Shown here: positions 7,091 to 14,907 of the stretch, piece by piece | Layout of the letters: the number at the start of each line of letters is the position of its first letter | Position numbering within the stretch: the first letter of the stretch is position 1 | Assembly (NCBI GenBank): GCA_004376325.1 | Contig: SOKC01000081.1 | Location: 1-14,964, forward strand | DNA from: Actinomycetota bacterium | GTDB taxonomy: Bacteria > Actinomycetota > Humimicrobiia > Humimicrobiales > Humimicrobiaceae | DNA length: 14,964 nt | Direction of reading: 5' to 3' | The notes under the pieces: generated by a model | Told to the model about the DNA's origin: nothing | Databases searched by the model: none | Seen by the model: only the letters and a program-made list of their open reading frames with translations | Program-made: the position numbers and the translations under genes

Positions 7091-7960
7091 ATGAAAAACA
7101 TTGGTATAGTTTCAAATAACGAAAAACAGGAAGCAATAGAAATTGCCAGAGAAATATATGATTATTTAGTTAAAAAAGGCAATAATGTGCTTCTGATAGA
7201 AACAGATAAAATGCCTGAAAATTACTGCCTTCCCTCTGTTTCTGAAGAAGAATTTAGCGCAAAGAATGATTTAATAATAGCAATAGGAGGAGATGGTACA
7301 TTCCTTAGAGCTTCAAAATATTCTTTTAAAAGAGAAATTCCCATATTGGGGATTAATGTTGGAAGTCTGGGATTTCTAAACGTTGTAGATACCTGTAATA
7401 TGTACAGCGCCATAGATAAGGTATTAAAAGATAGATACGAAATAGAAGAAAGAATGTTACTGGAGGGTAAGTTTTTTAAAAACGATAAACTATTAGAAAA
7501 TACCGGGCTGTCTTATCTGGCATTGAATGAATTTGCGATAACAAGATCTACGCTTGGGAAAATAATAAAATTTGAAATTACAGTAAATGGAATATCAATA
7601 AAAAATTTCGCTGCTGATGGAATAATAATTTCTACTCCAACGGGCTCTACTGCCTATTCTCTTTCTGCCGGAGGACCAATTGTGGAACCAAAAAGTGAAA
7701 TTATAATTATAACTCCTGTATGTCCGCATACATTACTAAGCAGAAGTGTAATTCTAAGTCCGGACAATAAGATAGAAATAATAATTAATTCCAGAAATGA
7801 TAAAGATAGCGTAAGTGTTGATGGAAAAACAATGCCGGTCAGTATCAGGCCGGATTATATATTTAAAATAAAAAAATCAAAATTGAAATTAAAGCTTATA
7901 ACTTTTAGTAAAGATATTTTTTTTAAAGTATTTAAAGAAAAATTTATTGAAAGAATTTAA
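7091..7960 (+). CDS. nadK: NAD kinase
   Basis: It phosphorylates NAD to NADP using ATP or polyphosphate in the cytosol. The 289 residues match the bacterial family. The GGDGT motif is at 66-70 with catalytic D68, then the GIN.GSLGFL segment, the NE dyad at 146-147 in the LNEFAITR motif, D176 in ADGII, and the STPTGSTAYSLSAGGPI glycine-rich motif that follows. The ATG at 7091 gives the usual N-terminus; the upstream ribosome site is weak. The nadK-recN order is shared by Actinomycetota and many Bacillota, although tlyA before it and argR after it are missing. Confidence 0.96.
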   Translation: MKNIGIVSNNEKQEAIEIAREIYDYLVKKGNNVLLIETDKMPENYCLPSVSEEEFSAKNDLIIAIGGDGTFLRASKYSFKREIPILGINVGSLGFLNVVDTCNMYSAIDKVLKDRYEIEERMLLEGKFFKNDKLLENTGLSYLALNEFAITRSTLGKIIKFEITVNGISIKNFAADGIIISTPTGSTAYSLSAGGPIVEPKSEIIIITPVCPHTLLSRSVILSPDNKIEIIINSRNDKDSVSVDGKTMPVSIRPDYIFKIKKSKLKLKLITFSKDIFFKVFKEKFIERI

Positions 7961-7993
7961 ATAAATATAAATTGACATTTTTACTTTTTAGAT

Positions 7994-9766
7994 ATGCTGA
8001 AGGAATTACAGGTAAAAAATTTTGCCATAATAGATGACGCCAGAATAAAATTCCAGAAAGGTCTAAATATTCTGACCGGAGAAACAGGAGCCGGTAAAAC
8101 TCTTATTATTGAAGCAATAAATTTGCTCATTGGTGAGAGAGCGGGCAGTGATTTAATAAGAGATGGACAGGATAAGTTACTGGTTCAAGGATACTTTGAT
8201 TTTAAAAATAACTCTATGGCAATAAATTATTTGCTATCTAAAAATTTAATCGAAGAAGAAGATGAAAGTGATGATATAGTAATAACGAGAGAGGTAACGA
8301 GGATTGGTAAAAACAGGGCATTTATTAATGGGATTTTTACCCAGGTCAGCAATTTAAAAAAATTAGGTGAATTTTTTATAGATATTCACGGGCAGCATGA
8401 TCACCAGTATTTGTTTGATTATAAAACTCATATAGAAATAATAGATAGGTTTGGTAAAGACAGGATTCTGGGCGCAAAGAGAGATTATTCAGAAAGCCTG
8501 GAAAAATATCTTAAAAAAAGAGAAGAATTTTCAAAATTAAAAGAATTGAAGAACGTAAGAGAAGAAAAGTTAAAAGATTTAAATTACAAATATGAAGAGA
8601 TTAAGAAACTGGATATTAAAGAAAATGAAGAAGAAATTTTAGAAAATGAGATGCGAATTCTTAAAAACTATGAAAAGATTTACAGATTGGCATCAGAAGG
8701 TAAAAAGATAATAGATGGAGAGGATACCGGTATTCCTTCATTAAGTAATAATATAGCCGTCTTAGATAAAAATATGGCCGAACTTGCTGAAATTGATCAT
8801 AAGTTTAAAAAGTTTTGCGACAGGTTATCTACTCTTGGTGATTTTATAGAGGAAATAAGCCACTGTCTTAACAGCTATCTTGCTAATTTTGATTTCAGTG
8901 CGGAAAGATTGGACAGTATTCAGGAAAGGTTGTATAAGTTATCAGAAATAAAAAAGAAATATAATCTTGATTTGAATTCAACTGCTGAGTATGCGGAAAA
9001 ATTAAAAGAAGAAATCGAAAGTTTTGAAGTTCTGGATAGTGAGATTGATAAAAAACAGATGGAATATAATGAAACTCGCGAAATTATAATAAAAAAAGCT
9101 TTTCTATTAAGTGAACTGAGAAAAGAGGTGGTAATTGATCTGAAAAAAAGTGTAACTGATGAAATGACCGATCTTGGCTTTAAATCTATCTCTTTTCAAC
9201 CACAGCATAGATTGCTGGAAGGTAATGGTGATGGCATAGAAATTGAGAGCAAAAAGATAAAATTTACTAAAAATGGGATAGATGATATAGAATTTTTAAT
9301 ATCCCTTAACATAGGTGAAGCTGTCAGACCCTTAAGGAAGATTGCGTCAGGTGGTGAAATATCAAGGATTATGCTCGCTCTTAAATCAGTGATAAGTTTT
9401 GTTGACAATATCAATATTATGATATTTGATGAAATAGATGTGGGTATAGGAGGAGCGGCTTCACTGGTAATAGGTGAAAAATTATACAAAATTTCAAGAA
9501 ATTGCCAGATAATAGCTATTACTCATCTGGCACAAATTGCTTGTTTTTCCGATGCTCATTATTTTATTGATAAAATCATAGAAGGCAAAAGAACCAGGAT
9601 AAAAATAAAGAAATTGGATTCACCAGATAAGATAAAAGAAATTTCCCGGATGATAAGTGGGATGAAAGAAAGTGATATTTCTGTTATGCACGCTGAGGAA
9701 CTTTTGGAAAAATGTAATGCCATTAAAAGTGATTTAATAGAAAGGAAGATTAAAGTTGAAAACTAA
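7994..9766 (+). CDS. recN: DNA repair protein RecN
   Basis: RecN is an SMC-like ATPase that acts at double-strand breaks together with RecA. The 590-residue protein has Walker A GETGAGKT at 29-36, a charged coiled-coil middle (about 160-375) with a short hinge region, the ABC signature ASGGE ending at E455, Walker B IFDEID with D479/E480, and the H-loop His H511 in ITHLAQIA. This two-headed arrangement with a short coiled coil separates RecN from SMC and SbcC. No Shine-Dalgarno site is seen before ATG 7994. Its last codons overlap the pyrG start by 11 nt. In endospore formers spoIVB follows recN; here pyrG does, as in Actinomycetota after loss of steA and mctB. Confidence 0.97.
   Translation: MLKELQVKNFAIIDDARIKFQKGLNILTGETGAGKTLIIEAINLLIGERAGSDLIRDGQDKLLVQGYFDFKNNSMAINYLLSKNLIEEEDESDDIVITREVTRIGKNRAFINGIFTQVSNLKKLGEFFIDIHGQHDHQYLFDYKTHIEIIDRFGKDRILGAKRDYSESLEKYLKKREEFSKLKELKNVREEKLKDLNYKYEEIKKLDIKENEEEILENEMRILKNYEKIYRLASEGKKIIDGEDTGIPSLSNNIAVLDKNMAELAEIDHKFKKFCDRLSTLGDFIEEISHCLNSYLANFDFSAERLDSIQERLYKLSEIKKKYNLDLNSTAEYAEKLKEEIESFEVLDSEIDKKQMEYNETREIIIKKAFLLSELRKEVVIDLKKSVTDEMTDLGFKSISFQPQHRLLEGNGDGIEIESKKIKFTKNGIDDIEFLISLNIGEAVRPLRKIASGGEISRIMLALKSVISFVDNINIMIFDEIDVGIGGAASLVIGEKLYKISRNCQIIAITHLAQIACFSDAHYFIDKIIEGKRTRIKIKKLDSPDKIKEISRMISGMKESDISVMHAEELLEKCNAIKSDLIERKIKVEN
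9741..9746 (+). promoter_or_regulatory. Shine-Dalgarno site of pyrG, inside recN
   Basis: AAAGGA within the last codons of recN lies 9 nt before TTG 9756. It supports the TTG start and the 11-nt overlap. Confidence 0.65.
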
Positions 9767-11378
9767 GTTTATTTTTATAACCGGAGGAGTTCTATCTTCG
9801 CTGGGAAAAGGTATGTGTGCCGCATCTTTAGGGAGACTGTTAAAATCAAGAGGCTATAGTGTCACTATTCAAAAATTTGACCCCTATATAAACATTGATA
9901 GCGGGACTATAGACCCTATGCAGCATGGAGAGGTTTTTGTAACCGATGATGGTGGCGAAACAGACCTGGATGTGGGGCATTATGAAAGATTCATTGATGA
10001 AGATTTATCTAAATATAATAATTTTACTTCTGGAAAAATTTATAAAAATGTACTTGACAATGAGAGAAAAGGCAAATTCCTGGGCGCTACAGTACAGGTG
10101 ATTCCACATGTAACGGATGAGATAAAAGCAAGCATCAAAAAAACTTTACAGAGAAGAAAAACTGATATGGTTATTACTGAAATAGGGGGCACTGTTGGAG
10201 ATATAGAGAGTCTCCCTTTCCTGGAAGCAATAAGACAATTTAAAAAAGATGTTGGGAAAGAAAATGTTCTTTATATTCATGTTACTTACATCCCATACTT
10301 AAAACCTACAGAAGAGTTGAAATCAAAACCAACCCAGCATAGCGTAAAAGAACTAAGAAGCATAGGTATTCAGCCGGATATAATTATATGCAGGAGTGAA
10401 GTTAAATTGACCGATAGTATAAAAAGTAAAATAAGCCTGTTCTGCGATATTGAAAAAGAAGATACTATAGAGGCAATTGATGTCAAACATCTTTATGAAG
10501 TTCCCTTGATGCTTCAGAAAGAAAAATTGGATTACAGAGTTTTATCAAAATTAAAATTAAAGGCAAAAAAATCTGATCTAAAGAGCTGGAAAAAAATAGT
10601 AAATACAATCCAACACCTGGATGGCAAAGTAGATATAGGAATAGTAGGAAAGTATACCGATTTAAAAGACGCTTATATAAGTATTGTAGAATCTTTAAAT
10701 CACGGCGGTTATTATTTCAAAAAAAATATAAATTTAACCTGGATAAATGCTGAACTGGTGGAAGAAAGTTGTCCGCAGAATAATATATTATTTAATGTAG
10801 ATGGCATACTGGTGCCATATGGTTATGGAGCTAGAGGTATAAATGGAAAAATTAATGCTATAAAATTTGCCAGGGAGAAAAAGATACCGTTTTTAGGAAT
10901 ATGTCTGGGAATGCAGTGCGCGGTGATTGAATTTGGAAGAAATGTACTGGACCTTGATGACGCTAATAGCACTGAATTTGACCCGGATACTGGAAATCCA
11001 GTAATTGATTTAACGCGTGAGCAAAAAAATGCAGAGGATATGGGCGGAACTATGAGATTAGGAAGCTATAAGTGCAGGTTGAAGGTTGGCTCAAGAGCTT
11101 ATAAAGCTTATAAGAAAAAAGTTGTTTATGAGAGACACAGACACAGGTATGAATTAAACAATGATTATCGGGATAGACTGGAAAAGGCAGGTCTTATAAT
11201 AACTGGAATAAATCCAGATAAAAATCTGGCGGAAATTGTTGAAATAAAAGATCACCCCTGGTTTGTTGCGGTCCAATTCCATCCTGAATTTAAATCCAGG
11301 CCGGATAGGCCCCATCCATTATTCAGGGATTTTATTGATGCTTCTATAAAACACTCATCTCTAGCTAAAAGGAAATAA
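9756..11378 (+). CDS. pyrG: CTP synthase
   Basis: It makes CTP from UTP, ATP and glutamine; the glutaminase half feeds ammonia to the amidoligase half. The 540 residues are standard. The synthetase domain starts KFIFITGGVLSSLGKG with the P-loop, followed by KFDPYINID and QHGEVFVTDDGGETDLD. The glutaminase domain (about from 290) has the nucleophile C383 in LGICLGMQ and the H509/E511 dyad in FHPE. Small departures from the common form are SGTIDPMQHGEV in place of PGTM.P.QHGEV, and DDGGET in place of DDGAET. The TTG start is fixed by the conserved N-terminus and a ribosome site inside recN. The overlap suggests translational coupling to recN. Confidence 0.98.
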   Translation: MKTKFIFITGGVLSSLGKGMCAASLGRLLKSRGYSVTIQKFDPYINIDSGTIDPMQHGEVFVTDDGGETDLDVGHYERFIDEDLSKYNNFTSGKIYKNVLDNERKGKFLGATVQVIPHVTDEIKASIKKTLQRRKTDMVITEIGGTVGDIESLPFLEAIRQFKKDVGKENVLYIHVTYIPYLKPTEELKSKPTQHSVKELRSIGIQPDIIICRSEVKLTDSIKSKISLFCDIEKEDTIEAIDVKHLYEVPLMLQKEKLDYRVLSKLKLKAKKSDLKSWKKIVNTIQHLDGKVDIGIVGKYTDLKDAYISIVESLNHGGYYFKKNINLTWINAELVEESCPQNNILFNVDGILVPYGYGARGINGKINAIKFAREKKIPFLGICLGMQCAVIEFGRNVLDLDDANSTEFDPDTGNPVIDLTREQKNAEDMGGTMRLGSYKCRLKVGSRAYKAYKKKVVYERHRHRYELNNDYRDRLEKAGLIITGINPDKNLAEIVEIKDHPWFVAVQFHPEFKSRPDRPHPLFRDFIDASIKHSSLAKRK

Positions 11379-11390
11379 GTTATTCATAGG

Positions 11391-11491
11391 AAAATATGCT
11401 GCAGTAAATAGTTAAATAAGTTTAGTTAGGTAAGTTTAATATTAATAGATTTTATATTAATAAAATGTAATAAAACCAGGCAGCATATTTT
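11391..11491 (+). repeat. 12-bp inverted repeat enclosing 77 nt after pyrG
   Basis: AAAATATGCTGC at 11391-11402 is the exact reverse complement of GCAGCATATTTT at 11480-11491. The arms enclose 77 nt containing two copies of TAAGTTTA (11417-11424, 11431-11438) and two copies of the self-complementary TATTAATA (11440-11447, 11455-11462), which could form an inner AT-only hairpin with a 7-nt loop. It fills most of the 146-nt pyrG-lit gap. It could be a long-range RNA stem, a small repeat element with inverted ends, or a protein site. No flanking target duplication is obvious. The loop is too long and there is no U-tract, so it is not an ordinary terminator. Confidence 0.7.
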
Positions 11492-11524
11492 AAAATCGAT
11501 AGAAAAAAGTTGAAAAATTAAAAT

Positions 11525-12235
11525 ATGAATTCTAAAACAGGTAAGATTAAAAAAACCTTTAGTTTTATAAATTCTATTTTACTTATTATTATAATTTTAT
11601 TCACCCCACTTGCTTATTATATTTTTAATCCAGGTTATTATGAGACTTTATATGAAGATAATGGTGTGTTCTCAATTTTAAATAAAAGGGATGTACTGGA
11701 TATTACAGAAGAGATTTTTAAATTTTTTACCGGACGAACCACCACCCTGCAGACTATTCAAGTAAGATATTCAGATGAAAGTATGAGTACGGCTGCTTCT
11801 TTCAGACCTGATGAGATAAGCCATCTTAGTGATGTGAGAATACTGCTGGTAAGAATATTTATTTTATACTGCGGAAGCATTATTTTATTTGTTATTATGA
11901 CTTTTTTATTAATAGAGAAAAATATTAAAAATTTTATTAGAAATTTAGGGGCGATGTTTATAATTTCTTCATCATTTATGCTGCTTTTTATTATAATTTT
12001 ATACTTTCTTGGAGAGAATTTCCCTGTTCTATTTGATAATTTTCACCTGTTATTTTTCCCCCAGGGAAACTATGCTTTTCCTGAAGGGTCTCTTATAATT
12101 ACTCTTTTCCCATCAGGATTCTTTTATGATTTCTTTATAAGGCTTATTTTAAGTTCTACTATAATATCAGCGGTGTTATTGGTTACAGGTATAATTTTTA
12201 TCAGTATTTTTAAGTTTGTAAAAAAATATGGTTAA
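11525..12235 (+). CDS. lit: Lit/DUF1461 family membrane protein, putative lipoprotein intramolecular transacylase
   Basis: A 236-residue membrane protein with four predicted helices (about 12-34, 105-130, 137-163, 205-231). The Lys-rich N-terminus and the positive 131-136 loop and C-terminus place both long loops outside the cell. Family marks are DEISHLSDV with H100 in the first outer loop, and NFHLLFFPQGNYAFP with H174 in the second, followed by SLIITLFPSGFF. In Enterococcus and Bacillus, Lit moves the sn-2 acyl chain of a diacylglyceryl lipoprotein to its N-terminal Cys, giving lyso-form lipoprotein that is poorly sensed by TLR2; two conserved outer-face His residues are central. The family match is by motif recognition and the enzyme activity is inferred. 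The ATG has no clear ribosome site. It sits 146 nt after pyrG and 54 nt before an M20 peptidase. Confidence 0.78.
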   Translation: MNSKTGKIKKTFSFINSILLIIIILFTPLAYYIFNPGYYETLYEDNGVFSILNKRDVLDITEEIFKFFTGRTTTLQTIQVRYSDESMSTAASFRPDEISHLSDVRILLVRIFILYCGSIILFVIMTFLLIEKNIKNFIRNLGAMFIISSSFMLLFIIILYFLGENFPVLFDNFHLLFFPQGNYAFPEGSLIITLFPSGFFYDFFIRLILSSTIISAVLLVTGIIFISIFKFVKKYG

Positions 12236-12289
12236 TAAATGAGATATTTCACTGCAGGAAGGATCTGAACAAGTGGAAATGAAAAGAAA

Positions 12290-13414
12290 ATGATTAATAA
12301 AAAAAGACTTTTAGATACATTAATTGAACTGCTGAAAATAAAGAGCCCTTCAAAAAACGAAAAAGAGATAGCCAATTATGTAAGTAAAAGATTGAAAAGT
12401 CTGGGTCTTGAAGTTAATGTTGACGGGTGTGGTCATGAATTTGGCAGTAATGCAGGGAATGTCATAGCTTTATATAAAACAAAAAATCCATCTGGAAGCA
12501 GTCCCATTTTTCTGGCGGCGCATCTTGATACGGTAAGCGTAGATGGAGATATTCTGCCAGTAATAAAAAGTGGAAAAATATTTAATAAAAATAAAGAATG
12601 CATATTGGGCGGCGATGATAAGGTTGCTATAGCTGCCATTATAGAAGTTTTAAATGTTATAAAAGAAAGGAATATTCCTACAGGAGATATTTATATTATA
12701 TTTACAATTTCAGAAGAAATTGGAATATTGGGTGCAAAGTGTATCAATCTGGATTTAATAAGAGCAAAATATGGTTTTGCATTTGACAGTGACGGTGATA
12801 TAGGGACTATAGTAAACAGAGCGCCATATCAGAATTCAATTTATGCGCATTTTAAAGGAAAAGCAGCTCATGCCGGGATAGAGCCTGAAAAGGGGATTAA
12901 TTCTATAAAGGCGGCTTCTATTGCAATTTCTAATATGAAGATTGGTAGAATTGACAAGGAAAGTACATGTAATGTTGGAAAAATAGACGGGGGTATAGCT
13001 AAAAATATAGTTGCAGAGAACACTAAATTAGAAATGGAGGCAAGGAGTTTAAAATTATCAGGGCTTGATAAAATTACCGGGAAGATGATAAATGAACTTA
13101 GAAAAGGGGCAAAAGTGACCGGAGCAGTTTTAAACTATGAAATTATAAGGGAATATGACGGATTTGAAGTTACAGAAGATGCAATACCAGTACAGATTGC
13201 TAAAAAGGCTATTAGAAAACTGAAACTAAGACCAAAAATCATATCTTCAGGAGGCGGAAGCGATGTTAATATATTTAATTCAAAAGGAAAGATTGCAGTT
13301 AACCTGAGTGCTGGAATGGAGAATGTCCATACAAATAAAGAATTTGTAAAAGTTGAACAATTAAAGAAACTGTCCGGTCTAGTCCTGGAAATATGTAAAT
13401 TTGTAATAAAGTAG
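12290..13414 (+). CDS. PepT-like M20 family dizinc peptidase
   Basis: A cytosolic metallopeptidase of the M20 family, closest by pattern to peptidase T-like proteins, which release N-terminal residues from short peptides. All expected active-site residues are visible in the 374 residues: H78 and D80 in AAHLDTV, D109 in GGDDK, catalytic E142 and ligand E143 in SEEIG, D166 in FDSDG, and H347 near the C-terminus in NVHTNKEF. The lid/dimerisation domain (about 180-290) has the AHAGIEPEKGINSIKAA segment. Substrate is not certain; some M20 relatives act on other amides. The frame is closed by a TGA 24 nt upstream of ATG 12290, which limits the choice of start. No good Shine-Dalgarno site is seen. 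Confidence 0.88.
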   Translation: MINKKRLLDTLIELLKIKSPSKNEKEIANYVSKRLKSLGLEVNVDGCGHEFGSNAGNVIALYKTKNPSGSSPIFLAAHLDTVSVDGDILPVIKSGKIFNKNKECILGGDDKVAIAAIIEVLNVIKERNIPTGDIYIIFTISEEIGILGAKCINLDLIRAKYGFAFDSDGDIGTIVNRAPYQNSIYAHFKGKAAHAGIEPEKGINSIKAASIAISNMKIGRIDKESTCNVGKIDGGIAKNIVAENTKLEMEARSLKLSGLDKITGKMINELRKGAKVTGAVLNYEIIREYDGFEVTEDAIPVQIAKKAIRKLKLRPKIISSGGGSDVNIFNSKGKIAVNLSAGMENVHTNKEFVKVEQLKKLSGLVLEICKFVIK

Positions 13415-13422
13415 AATAATAC

Positions 13423-13427
13423 AGGAG
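13423..13427 (+). promoter_or_regulatory. Shine-Dalgarno site of the Nudix gene
   Basis: AGGAG, 12 nt before ATG 13440, lies in the 25-nt gap after the M20 peptidase gene. Confidence 0.6.
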
Positions 13428-13439
13428 AAAAATTTTAAA

Positions 13440-14012
13440 ATGAATAAAGAACTTTTTGAAAGAAAGATAAGCTCAGAGAGAATTTTTAAGGGCGAAATAG
13501 TTGAGTTATATGTTGATAAGGTAAAACTTCCAAATAATAAAATTGTTACCAGAGAAAAGGTTACCCATCCAGGAGCAGTAGGTATTGTGCCCATCAGTAA
13601 AGAAGGAAAGATAATGCTGGTAAAACAGTTCAGATATCCCCTGGGCAGTACTTTACTGGAAATACCGGCAGGAAAGTTAGGTAAAGGAGAAGACCCCCGG
13701 GATTGCGCCGCGAGAGAATTAAAGGAGGAAATCGGGGCAGAAGGAGGAAGACTAATACATTTAGTTGAATTCTATACCTCACCCGGTTTTTGCGATGAAA
13801 TATTATATTTATATCTGGCTTTAGATTTTGAAAAAAAAGAAAATAACCTGGATGACGATGAGTTTTTAGAAGTATTTGAATTAAAATTGACAGATGCTCC
13901 CTCATTTATAGAAAACGGGAAGATAAAAGATGCAAAAACTATTATAGGATTACTTTTAGCCAGAGATTATTTAAGCAGAAGGGTAAAAGTTGATAAAAAA
14001 AGTAAAAAATAA
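13440..14012 (+). CDS. nudF: Nudix hydrolase, ADP-ribose pyrophosphatase type
   Basis: It is likely to hydrolyse ADP-ribose to AMP and ribose 5-phosphate, removing a reactive sugar nucleotide. The Nudix box GX5EX7REUXEEXGU is complete: G78, E84, R92-E93, E96-E97 and G99. Ahead of it, VKQFRYPLGSTLLEIPAGK is the form seen in ADP-ribose pyrophosphatases (family often called NudF), with the E.PAGK turn. The 190-residue length fits. Substrate is inferred from these motifs and from position: an ADP-ribose-type Nudix gene just before xerD is found in both Bacillota and Actinomycetota. The last 23 nt overlap the xerD start. In endospore formers spoIIM lies between them; it is absent here. Confidence 0.9.
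   Translation: MNKELFERKISSERIFKGEIVELYVDKVKLPNNKIVTREKVTHPGAVGIVPISKEGKIMLVKQFRYPLGSTLLEIPAGKLGKGEDPRDCAARELKEEIGAEGGRLIHLVEFYTSPGFCDEILYLYLALDFEKKENNLDDDEFLEVFELKLTDAPSFIENGKIKDAKTIIGLLLARDYLSRRVKVDKKSKK
13977..13982 (+). promoter_or_regulatory. Shine-Dalgarno site of xerD, inside the Nudix gene
   Basis: AGAAGG lies 7 nt before TTG 13990, within the end of the Nudix gene. With no in-frame ATG until codon 37, it supports the TTG start. Confidence 0.6.
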
Positions 14013-14907
14013 AAATATTAACCGCGATATCAGAAAGTATATAGAATATTTAAGGTTTGAAAAATTACTGCTTCCCAATACAATTAGTTCTTACCTGATG
14101 GATCTGGGAAAATTTAAAGTTTTTTTAGAGGATAACAATATAGAAAATTACTGTGAACTTTCAAAAGAACAGATACTAGATTTTCTTCAAATTTTACATA
14201 AAAATCAGTCTGAATCATCCATTTCAAGAATATTGTCAACCTTGAGAGGTTTTTATAAGTTTCTGGTAATAGAGAAGGTTTGCCGGAAAAATCCCTGGGT
14301 GCAGATAAGTAGTCCCAGAGGGCCAAAAAAAATACTGGAAGTTTTAAAGGTGGAAGAAGTGGAAAAGTTTCTTGAAAGCATACCATGTTCTACAGAACTG
14401 GAAGTGAGAAACAAAGCCATGTTTGAAATACTATATTCCTGTGGGTTAAGAGTTAGTGAACTGGTAAATTTAAGATTGCAAAATATTGATTTTGATGAAG
14501 AACTGCTAAGGTTTATGGGTAAGGGGGATAAGGAGAGAATAACTCCGGTAGGTGATGTGGGTATGTTATTTTTAAAAAAGTACCTCATGATAGGTAGATG
14601 TAAGATTGAAAAAGAACATAAGTCAGATTATGTTTTCTTAAATAAGAATGGCAAAAAAATGACCAGGCAGGGGTTCTGGAAGATATTAAAAAAATACGCC
14701 AGGAGAGTAAATCTGAATAAAAATTTGTATCCTCATATTTTCAGACATAGTTTTGCTACACATATGCTCCAGAGAGGAGCGGACCTGAGAACGGTGCAGG
14801 AATTGCTGGGACACAGCAGTATTTCAACTACTGAAATTTATACCAATCTAAATAAGGAGCATCTAAAAGAAGTATATTTTAGATATCATCCCAGGGGAAA
14901 ACATTAA
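13990..14907 (+). CDS. xerD: Tyrosine recombinase XerC/XerD
   Basis: This site-specific recombinase probably resolves chromosome dimers at dif. The 305 residues have an N-terminal SAM-like DNA-binding domain (about 10-100) and a catalytic domain with all the active-site residues: R154 in CGLRVSEL, K178 in GKGDKER, H249 and R252 in HIFRHSFATH, H275 in LGHSS, and the nucleophile Y284 in TEIYT. The sequence alone does not settle XerC versus XerD; XerD follows from the Nudix-xerD order. No attachment sites or phage genes are nearby, so it is a chromosomal Xer protein rather than an integrase. The TTG start overlaps the Nudix gene by 23 nt, which suggests coupled translation. Confidence 0.93.
   Translation: MIKKVKNKNINRDIRKYIEYLRFEKLLLPNTISSYLMDLGKFKVFLEDNNIENYCELSKEQILDFLQILHKNQSESSISRILSTLRGFYKFLVIEKVCRKNPWVQISSPRGPKKILEVLKVEEVEKFLESIPCSTELEVRNKAMFEILYSCGLRVSELVNLRLQNIDFDEELLRFMGKGDKERITPVGDVGMLFLKKYLMIGRCKIEKEHKSDYVFLNKNGKKMTRQGFWKILKKYARRVNLNKNLYPHIFRHSFATHMLQRGADLRTVQELLGHSSISTTEIYTNLNKEHLKEVYFRYHPRGKH

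Noticed and set aside
7972..7977. TTGACA just before recN as a -35 promoter element
   Set aside because: It lies only 22 nt before the recN ATG, so a -10 box would fall inside the gene, and no TATAAT-like sequence is at the right spacing.
11391..11491. The inverted repeat after pyrG as a rho-independent terminator
   Set aside because: The arms are separated by 77 nt, the stem is mostly AT and no T-run follows the second arm.
13887..13912. TTGACA followed by an AT-rich box inside the Nudix gene as an internal xerD promoter
   Set aside because: The spacers to the possible -10 boxes are 12-14 nt, shorter than the usual 16-18, and the match lies in coding sequence.
13990..14907. Tyrosine recombinase as the integrase of a mobile element
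   Set aside because: Its length, motifs and the Nudix-xerD neighbourhood fit a housekeeping Xer protein. No attachment repeats, tRNA or phage genes are visible.
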